This document shows, in pieces, positions 56,671-64,000 of a stretch of DNA of 64,000 bases (position 1 is the first letter of the stretch; every line of letters starts with the position of its first letter). The stretch is taken from assembly GCA_015680685.1 (NCBI GenBank), contig MNCI01011521.1:30023-94022 (forward strand). The letters are read 5' to 3'. A program made the translations under genes and the position numbers. This DNA comes from Gnetum montanum (lineage: Eukaryota; Streptophyta; Gnetopsida; Gnetales; Gnetaceae). The notes below the pieces were generated by a model. The model saw only the letters and a list, made by a program, of their open reading frames with translations, was not told the DNA's origin and searched no databases.

Positions 56671-58496
56671 CAAGCAGGATTAATAAATGTTTTTAATTTT
56701 CTTTAATTTTGCAACTTTTTGTTTTCCAGTTTTTCATCTTTTAACTTTTTTGTTTTATCTTTTTGTGTGTTTGTATTTTCATGTTTTTGTAAGTAATCTC
56801 ATCTACGAATAAAACACTCATGTGGATCGTTGGTTGAGATGTGTTTTATGTTATTAAGTCATGAGTGATCAATTATTTGAAACAGTGAGCCCACTACATC
56901 CACTCACCCACTCTATAAAAAAGAGGGTCTGTTCGAGGGTACAGTGATATTCTTGAAATTTCTAAAACTTAAAATTAATTTTGTGTTCATTGTACCCAGA
57001 ATGAAGAAGGATGGACCAAGAGGGAATGATTAGGGTGTGACATCAAGGGGACTTGTGGATTCTCTTTGGTGTCATCTGTGGGTGTTATCATGCAACTTGG
57101 TTGTACTAAGATCCTTGTAGATCTAATGAAAAATGGGAGTAAGAGTAATCAAAAGGGCACTCGAAAATCAAACGCTGTTCTAGGGGGTCCCACTGGAAAG
57201 ACATGCACCCATGCCTGAAGGTTGGCGGCTTCTCTAGATTCAGTAAAGTGAAAAAAAAAGAAGAGAAGAAAGAGAAAAGAAAAAGGAAGTGCCATAAAAT
57301 AAAAATCACTCCTCCCTTGTACTAAACGCCAAGTGATCGTACGCCTTGTTGTTATGGTACTCTCATAGTTGTTCATCATGGGATGAAACAATGCGATGTC
57401 ACTGTTTAGAAGGATGGACTTGGTCCTGATCTTGGAACGATGGGTTAATGACACATTAACCATGCTTTACACGCAGGATTCATTGTACCCTGAGTTAGAT
57501 ACCTCATGTCCCGATCTCTACGATCCCTTTCTCTACTCTGTCTCATCTCACTGTTCGTGTAATTGTAGCTCGTGTCTTGTGTAGCATAGAATTTTCATCT
57601 CATTCCGGTGATATTTACATGTGTGTGTTTTGTGGAGTTAGTGCAGATTACATTTAACCCTTCTAGTGCCCATGGATGCTTTAAGTGTGATTACACAAGG
57701 GCATAATAGGTTGAAACCTGCTTTGGGGAGGACCCACTTGTGTAATTTTGTTATAATCTTCATTAATTCTCCAGCTAGAACACACAATCTCTTACCCTCA
57801 GCTTAATTTTTCCATTGATTTTCTTTCCCTTATTTCCATCACATAGCCTTTTCCCCTACCATCTGAGGTCCTTATTGATAAATTCCACACATCATAATTT
57901 TTGTGCCTTTAGAACTAGTTGAATTACCCTAGAACCCTTTAATAATCGTCTAGATGTCCTTAGTTTACAATGTTTAATTTCAAAAACATATAAAAACAAT
58001 TTGGTACATTCTCTAAGTGTCCTCACTTCAATATATACATGACCTCCCTGTGCTAATCAACATTATTTACAACTGTTCACAAAGAGGAAGTTTTTCAAAT
58101 TTCTCTCTACAACTTGCGAGTGCATGTCCCTTGCTTTCATATCCATAACTCGCTTGTTGGTACTTCGATTTTCATTCCGTTTGAACCTACTTGAACCTGA
58201 AGTGTTCAGCTTAGTCGTGGGGGTGAGGGTACATGCTAAATAGCATATAACTTTTTTGTACATGCCGAATAAGTGCATAAATTTTTTGAAATTCATCATC
58301 ACCCGACGGACATCTTTAAGGGTAATTAGTTTTAAAATTAAGAATAAAATGTGTCTAAAATAATTTCATCCCCTTCGCTATACCCAAAAATTAAATTGGG
58401 AAACCACCTAAGCAAAGAGGACTTAACATTATAATCTTTCAGGGACATGTTCTTTCAATACTTAACATCACACGGAAATAAAGTAAATCTATTAAG
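56671..58496 (+). other. Internal non-coding region with a conserved block
   Basis: After the gag stop comes a T-rich leader, then from about 56960 to 57740 a block that recurs at 13380-14240 (minus), 45000-45760 (minus), 60890-61730 (plus) and, decayed, 36400-37150 (minus). The best-kept parts are TCTAGGGGGTCCCACTGG, GACATGCACCCATGCCTGAA and GGACCCACTTGTGTAA. Short frames over it are not shared between copies, so it is not evidently coding. An internal purine run (GTCGTGGGGGTGAGGG, about 58214-58229) lies near the end. Confidence 0.75.
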
Positions 58497-58562
58497 GTAA
58501 GCAGTAAGGTATACCTTGATTTCCTAAACAACATTACTAATGCTTGACCCGTGTGATTGCAG
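58497..58562 (+). other. Candidate 66-nt intron ahead of the 3' ORF
   Basis: AAG|GTAAGC at 58496/58497 is a good donor; TTACTAAT (about 58533) is a branch-point-like motif; TTGCAG ends at 58562, directly before ATG at 58563. The older element has GTAATA at 61978, TTACTAACAA (a TACTAAC match) and TTATAG ending at 62051, again directly before ATG (62052), spanning 74 nt. Removal may serve expression of the 3' ORF from a spliced RNA. Inferred, not shown. Confidence 0.4.
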
Positions 58563-59275
58563 ATGGAAATGTGCACAGCAGGAGGGTCCTGTTCAAGGTG
58601 GAACGAAATGATCTCAGAGAGGTGGAAGACAAGGCCTTGCTGGACAACATGCAGAACCAGAGGAACACTCATTCAGTGTTCATCAAGAAGATCCTCCTAC
58701 CATACGGTCTAGGCAGGCAGAAGTAGGAGATACCCTCTCTGAAAGCGGTGCGTGGTACTTAGGGGAAATGTATCAATTTTGGCATAATGAAGAAGAAGGC
58801 ACCATGGTTAATATTTGTGGTGTGACTATTGACTTCTCTGTTCAAGCCATTTCAGAAGTATTAAACCTTCCGAACATAGGACCAAAGGTTGCTCAGCACC
58901 AGTTGGACACTTTCAGAACTGAGCAACCTAATAAACTGTTGATAGAGAATAAAAGGGTGGCAGAAGAAAAAGAGATGGCTATTTGGGTTGCCTCTATGGC
59001 ACAAGTACAAACTTACATGCATACCAAGGCACTCAAGGCCTTACAAGAGGAGAAACTCCAGGCTGTACTTCAATGCTATCAAATCCTAGACCTAGAGCGC
59101 AAGAAAAGGGAAAGACACCTATGGAGGAGCCACCGCCACCTAGAACTACATGAGTTCCACCATTTTTGTAAATATTCTGTGTGTTGTATCTTTGTTTTTT
59201 TTACTTCCCACACTGCGACATCATCCCATTTCTTTTTCCAGTTAATAATCCCATACCTATCCACTGTGTAATCAC
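58563..59275 (+). pseudogene. Decayed 3' ORF with plant-transposon-protein-like core
   Basis: After a short start, the readable part (frame 58768-59271) gives MVNICGVTIDFSVQAISEVL and NLPNIG, like the RGxxVDFSPxAINxxLGLP motif in the extra ORF of Athila elements that sits after integrase in the envelope position. A Glu/Lys/Gln-rich helical part follows (EKLQAVLQCYQILDLERKKR) and the frame then runs into non-coding sequence. A stop and frame change separate it from the upstream frame at 58544-58726. No signal peptide or membrane segment is visible before the artificial tail. Confidence 0.5.
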
Positions 59276-59302
59276 TGTAACTCAAGGACGAGTTTTCATT
59301 CA

Positions 59303-59314
59303 GTCGTGGGGGTA
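59303..59314 (+). other. Polypurine tract of the young element
   Basis: GTCGTGGGGGTA directly precedes TGATGAGACC. The same TGGGGGT core precedes the 3' LTR of the related elements at 12477 and 35416 (minus) and 62668 (plus). Confidence 0.85.
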
Positions 59315-60168
59315 TGATGAGACCTGAATTGCTCATAGTGCTGATAGTCATGATATCACAGCCCTGTTGTATTAGTTGCCATGATATCACCACCCTGTTG
59401 TATCAATTACCGTGATATCACCACCTTGTTGTATCAGAGTCACAATATCGCATAGGCCACGATATCGCTTACGCGATATCGCGTACGCGATATCGCGTCC
59501 TTCCCTACGATATCGCGTACATGATATCGCAGTCCACCGCCATGTCTATAAATAAGAGGTGGCTCTCCCTTATTGGGGATCCCAGTTTTAGAGTAGCGAA
59601 GCTCTGGCAGTTTGATCCCTCCAGAGTTAGATTTTTCCCGTGTCTACCCGCAGTGTGGTGAATGTAATTGTATGGTGTCTTTATTCGAGTGTGTCGTACT
59701 TGGACACGCACATGACCGGCAATAAAAATCGAGATTACTTCATCATTGCAGCAGTCACTTAGTTTATTTATTGTTATTTATTTAATGTTATTTAGTGCTT
59801 TCATAGCACGGTGTGAGTACGACTTAACTATGAGCATCTACGGGTGTGTACGGCTAGTCAAGGAATCGGCTGCTCATCGCACTTAGGCTAGATTAGATTT
59901 TCTTACCCTTTTCCTCTTAGCTTAGATTAGTTAACATTATTTTCCACTGCCTTCATGAGTAGCATTAGAGTTAGAACACATCATACACCTCATCTAGACT
60001 AAACCATACATGACATATGCAAAACTAGTCTAGATGGGAAGACAGTGAACTGCGACCTAAGGCTAACTATCTAGGTGCCGCAACTAGTCCATCTGCGGAG
60101 TTCGACCGGATCACACGTGCGACGCTCATTTCGTATGGTTGAGTGTAGGGGTACCTCGCCACTCATCA
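59315..60168 (+). repeat. 3' LTR of the young element
   Basis: Same ends as the 5' LTR but 284 bp shorter. The missing segment is bounded in the 5' LTR by copies of AAGGAATCGGTT; here one copy remains (near 59861), as expected of a deletion between short direct repeats. TATA at 59546-59554, two complete GATATC dyads at 59461-59536. Confidence 0.93.
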
Positions 60169-60173
60169 ACTGC

Positions 60174-60585
60174 ATTTTCCAACTTAGCACAAGTCTAACA
60201 TTGTGGTGCATCTTTTTTCTTGAACCCAATGCCTTGTGTTACCTTATCAGGGCCACCAATCAAAACTCCAACAACTATGGGCACCAATGAATATAGCCAC
60301 ATAGGGAGACATACCAATCCTTGCATACCATCTTACGGTCATGGATGCCATAGTGGATCAACTCCTTATCAATTAACCTCATCTTCTAACTTGCCCCATT
60401 ATGTCAACTTTAATACAATGTGTGCATCCCAATTTGGGTACATTCCAACCATGACATTAAAATACATCTAATGGTTTGGATATGACTAGGTCCCAATATT
60501 TCTAAAATTCATAGATCCAACCCTTCCATTTATTAATTCTCGCTATGATCAAAAGTTTAGTTATGGGGGATTTCCTCCATTCTAA
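60174..60585 (+). pseudogene. Gag of the older element, C-terminal part
   Basis: Continues the gag split at 53421: after ACTGC the sequence TGCATTTTCCAACTTAGCAC aligns with 56299 onward in the intact gag. The Pro/Ser/His-rich tail ends YGGFPPF and a TAA at 60583-60585. Several stops are present. Confidence 0.88.
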
Positions 60586-60889
60586 CAAGAAAAATTAATA
60601 AATTTTTTTTCTATTCTTTAATTTTACAATTTTTTGTTTTCCAGTTTTTCATCTTTCAATTTGTTGTTTTATCTTTTTATTCGTTGTTTTATCTTTTTAT
60701 TTTTTTTATGTTTTTAGCTTTTTATGAGTAATCTCATCTATGAATAAAACACTCATGTGACTCGTTGGTTGAGGTCTTGTTCTATGCTATCAAGTCTCAG
60801 GTGACCAATTACTTGGATAACAAGCCCATCACATCCACCCAACCATTCTATTAACAAGAGGTTCTACTCTAGGTATGATGATATTCTTG

Positions 60890-61730
60890 ACAACATTAAA
60901 TCTTAAAGTAATTTTTTGCTCATTATACCCAAAGCAAAGAAGGATGGACCAAGAGGGAATGGCCAGGGTGTGACATCAAGGAGACTTGTGGATTCTCTTT
61001 GGTAACATCTATAGGCATTACCATGTAGCCTAGGTGTACTAAGATCCTTGTAGATCTAATGAAAAATGGGAGTAAGAGTAATAAAGTCACTCAATAAAAA
61101 AAAGAAAAAAAACACCTAATGCTATTCTAGGGGGTTCCACTGGAAAGACATGCACCCATGCCTGAAGGTAGGTGGCTTCTCTAGATTACGCATTAAAAAG
61201 AAAAAGAAAAAAAAGCAAGAAGAGTGTGCTAAAGTGGCCACACAAAAAGAAAAAGAAAAGAAAAGATCAAGATCAAAGTGCCACAAAGTAATTTTGAATC
61301 ACTCCTCCCTTGAACAAACTACTAAGTGATCATACACCTTACTATCATGGTGCTCTTATGGTTGTCCATCATTGGATGAAGCAATGCGATGTCACTAATC
61401 GAAGAAATGGACTTGGTCTTGAGTTTGGAGCAACAGGCTAATGAAACATTAATTATGCCCTACACTCAGGATTCATTGTGCCCTAGGTCAGCTACCTCAT
61501 GTCCCAATCTCTGCAATCCCTTCTACAATTTGCCTCATCTTGCTATTCATGTATTTGTAACTCGTGTCTTGTGTAGTATTGAATGCATACCTTATCATGG
61601 TAGTATCAACATGTGTGTGTTTTGTTGCATTGGTGTAGATTACATTTAACCCTTTTAGTGCCTATGGGCATTTTAAGGTGTGGTTACGCAAGGGCATTAT
61701 AGGTTGGAACCTGCTTTGGGGAGGACCCAG
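60890..61730 (+). other. Conserved non-coding block, older element copy
   Basis: Equivalent to 56960-57740. It contains GACATGCACCCATGCCTGAA and GCTTTGGGGAGGACCCA, with A-rich expansions at 61095-61280. Confidence 0.75.
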
Positions 61731-61977
61731 TTACGTGACTTTTGTAATTTGTACTTGTTGCACACCATCACATTATTTTATACCCTTCAAGAACTTCATT
61801 TCCAAATCTATTCTTTCCTTTATTATCATTTTATCAAACGTTCCTCAAAACCATTACATGTCCTTTGATGTGTCACCTAAACAAACCAGGTCTGACATTA
61901 AACTTTTAGGGAAACTTCCTTGAAAAAATTTCTAACTCTAAAATCATATTAAGCAAAGAATTTAATAATTACTAAAG

Positions 61978-62500
61978 GTAATAAGTAAGGTATGAAATAA
62001 TTGAACTTATTTCAATAACATTACTAACAATTGATCTTTGTGTGGTTATAGATGGCCTCTAAAAGAGGACAACAAGGAGGACCTTCTCAAGGTGCAACTA
62101 AACGCCCAAGGGGAGGCAAAAGCCAAGGACCTCATGTAGAACATGCAGAGTAGGAGGCACAATCATTCAACATCCATTAGGGAATTCCTGTCACTGCACA
62201 ATCTAGCCAAGAAAAACGTGGAGAGGTCAAGGCCTAAGCCTATGAAGAAGAACAATAACTATTTGCAGCATGACATGTCAAGGCCAATCAAGTGTTCCTG
62301 CAACTGTCATGTCCATGGGAAGTGTTGACTCCATCAAACATTGGAACATCAGCATGGACAACTAATAATCCTCAGATAGAAAAGGAGAAACGTCAGGTGC
62401 TTCTTCAATAGTATCAATCTTACATGCCTAGCACGTAGGACAAAGGAAAGGCATCCATGGAGGAACCACTGCCACCTAGAACCACATGAGCTCCAACAAA
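61978..62500 (+). pseudogene. Candidate intron and 3' ORF of the older element
   Basis: Candidate intron 61978-62051, then ATG at 62052 reading MASKRGQQGGPSQGATKRPR, a basic Gly/Gln/Lys-rich start like that of Athila extra ORFs, stopping after 33 codons. Later stretches (KEKRQVLLQ, KGKASMEEPLPPRTT) match the 3' end of the ORF in the young element, while its VDFS-like core is lost. Confidence 0.42.
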
Positions 62501-62668
62501 GTTTTGTAATTCTGTGTCTGTGTCCCAATTTTTTTTATTCAATCCCACACTATGGCATGAATAATTCCTAGTTAGTTAGCAATCCCATACCTATCCACTA
62601 TGTAATCAATTGGACTTGTTCTCATTTTGTTTAACTCAAGGATGAGTTGTTATTCAATCATGGGGGTT

Positions 62669-63647
62669 TGATGAATTGTGGTTTGTCAGGTGCTGATATC
62701 AGACCCTTGTTAACTAGTTTCTAATATCAAACCCTTGTTAACTAGGTGCTAATATCGGATCCCTATTATTGGACCCTTGATATCGAACCCCTAATATATG
62801 ATGGGTCCCAATATTGGACCCTTGATATCGAGTGCGCAATATCGTGGCTTGGCTAGCGATATTGAATACGTGATATCGTGGTTCCTATGTGAGCCTATAA
62901 ATACACAATTGGGTGCATGGGAAAGTCATAGGAAGTTAGTATTAGAGTAGGATCTTTTTGTCAGTTTTTCCTCTCAACACTTTCCCCAATGCATCACCGC
63001 AGTGTGATGATTTTAATTGTACTGCATCTTTATTCGAGTGTGACGTACTTGGACATGCACATGATCAGAAATAAAGATTGAGATTACTTCATCATTACAA
63101 TATTCACTTCATTTTAGTTGTTTGATTGTTATTTATTGCTTTTGTAATTAATATCTCTCACCCTCATTTCCTATCCCTGTTATTAAACACAGAATGAGTA
63201 CGACTTAATCACAAGCAATTAAGTGTGACTACTTGGTAACCTAGTACCGTACCTAGGACATGCGCTTGGTAATCCCAGTGGTAGTACATGAGGTTCAAGA
63301 TGTGTACGGATGATTAAGGATGGATGCTCATCGCACTTAGGCTAGCTTAGGTTCTCTCCTTTCATTTCCTCTTAGCTAGATTCTCTCTCTCACTCCCTCT
63401 TATCTTAATCAAAGTTACTTTCCATTGCCTCTAGGAATAGTAGTAGTTTAGGACCACATCGTACACCTCACTCTAGACTAAACCATATGTGACAAAGCAA
63501 ATACTAGTTTAGGTGGGAAGACAGTGAACTGCGATTAACAAGTAACTATCTAGACACCACAACTAGTTCGTCTGCGGAGTTCAACCAGATTGTGCATGAA
63601 CACTCGTATTCGTATGGTTGAGTGTAGGGGTACCTCGCCACTCATCA
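62669..63647 (+). repeat. 3' LTR of the older element
   Basis: U3 (62669-62880) holds at least eight GATATC/AATATC-type motifs followed by GGACCC or AAACCC, a different unit from the GCGTACGC dyad of the young element. TATAAATA at 62896-62903, AATAAA at 63070-63075. It ends CGCCACTCATCA at 63647. Confidence 0.92.
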
Positions 63648-63652
63648 AATAT

Positions 63653-64000
63653 TATGTTACAAACTTTCAAAACCTATCATAAAACATATCATTACCTATC
63701 CAACCCAATTTATAATGAACAAGCTTTAAAAAAATAAAATGGACAAGTACAATGTTATTCACTTTTTATCTTTTATTACTCATTTATTTAGCATGACAAA
63801 TGGAATAAAATGTTAAACAACTAATTAATGACAGTGTTGATTCCAACTTTCCCATGCCAAGAAGGGGGCCATAACTAATAATTTTTAATCCCATGAAAGG
63901 TAAAATCCTATAGGTTTTAACCCATGAAAATTATTCATGTAGTATCATAAATAAAGAAAAGGATTAAAAATATAATATGATGTTTTATAAATAGCTAATT
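63653..64000. other. Flanking AT-rich sequence
   Basis: This should continue the LINE remnant that was split at 50652, but I could not read any LINE motif in it. No other feature seen. Confidence 0.4.

Larger units (their letters stand above)
53422..60168 (+). mobile_element. Youngest gag-only LTR retrotransposon, TSD ACTGC
   Basis: LTRs 53422-54559 (1138 bp) and 59315-60168 (854 bp), both TGATGAGACCTGAATTGC...ACTCATCA; ACTGC on both sides (53417-53421, 60169-60173). In a 210-base stretch after the TATA box the two LTRs differ at about 10 positions by eye, mostly transitions. Interior: primer site, intact gag, 1.9 kb non-coding with the conserved block, candidate short intron, decayed 3' ORF, polypurine tract. 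At 6747 bp with gag but no protease, RT, RNase H or integrase, it fits the class of non-autonomous LTR elements that keep only gag. Confidence 0.96.
50653..63647 (+). mobile_element. Older gag-only LTR retrotransposon, host of a nested copy
   Basis: LTRs at 50653-51547 (895 bp) and 62669-63647 (979 bp); the 5' one starts TAATGAATTGTG where the 3' one has TGATGAATTGTG. Flanks AATCT (50648-50652) and AATAT (63648-63652) match at 4 of 5, consistent with an older target duplication. Primer site TGGCACCGTTGTCAGGGA at 51549-51566; polypurine tract ATCATGGGGGTT ending 62668. TATA boxes at 50796 and 62896, AATAAA at 50970 and 63070. Without the nested element it is about 6.2 kb. No pol domain seen. 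Confidence 0.92.

Noticed and set aside
57690-57740. GGTTGAAACCT in the conserved block as a tRNA-type B box (SINE or tRNA gene)
   Set aside because: No matching A box or cloverleaf could be found at the right distance.

Overview
This window is repeat-dense, AT-rich plant nuclear DNA, most likely from a seed plant with a large genome; nothing here fixes the species. No intact host gene is visible. Almost all of it is LTR retrotransposons, both orientations, inserted into one another, plus one degenerate LINE. Only one long open reading frame survives, a 659-residue gag at 54691-56670. Apart from the sequence signals I state, family names come from motif recognition by eye, not from searches.

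Layout. (1) 1-137: end of a minus-strand LTR cut by the window edge. (2) 233-9507: a minus-strand Ty3/gypsy element with very long LTRs (3415 and 2755 bp) and a short gag-protease-RNase H interior lacking reverse transcriptase. Both LTRs carry, in sense orientation, adjoining fragments of two unrelated host genes: the casein kinase 1 C-lobe and the C-terminal part of an HD-ZIP class IV homeodomain protein. This is the most remarkable feature of the window. (3) 9508-33380: wrecks of Tat-like elements (gag-protease about 10.1-11.0 kb; RT, RNase H, second RNase H and integrase 26.4-29.9 kb), a decayed gene-like stretch running antisense (11.5-22.3 kb), tandem-repeat-like arrays, and two clean insertions: a 6.3-kb gag-only element (11587-17915, TSD ACAAC) and a solo LTR (18746-19580, TSD ACCTC). 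(4) 33383-44230: an Athila-like pol on the plus strand, split by a gag-only element (34487-41383, TSD AATGT). (5) 44.24-49.70 kb: a truncated minus-strand gag-only element, itself hit by a solo LTR (47206-48163, TSD CATGG). (6) 49.7-50.65 kb: LINE reverse transcriptase remnant. (7) 50653-63647: an older gag-only element with a younger one (53422-60168, TSD ACTGC) inside its gag.

The gag-only elements form one superfamily: LTRs of about 0.8-1.1 kb that start TGAT and end in CTCATCA or a variant, a primer site matching the 3' end of plant tRNA-Asp, a gag with a CX2CX3HX4C knuckle, a conserved non-coding block, a candidate short intron with a branch-point motif, a decayed 3' ORF, and a TGGGGGT polypurine tract. 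They lack pol, so they should depend on pol supplied in trans; the Athila-like remnant at 33-44 kb has a related gag tail and is a plausible relative of the helper. Their U3 regions carry arrays built on GATATC palindromes just upstream of the TATA box.
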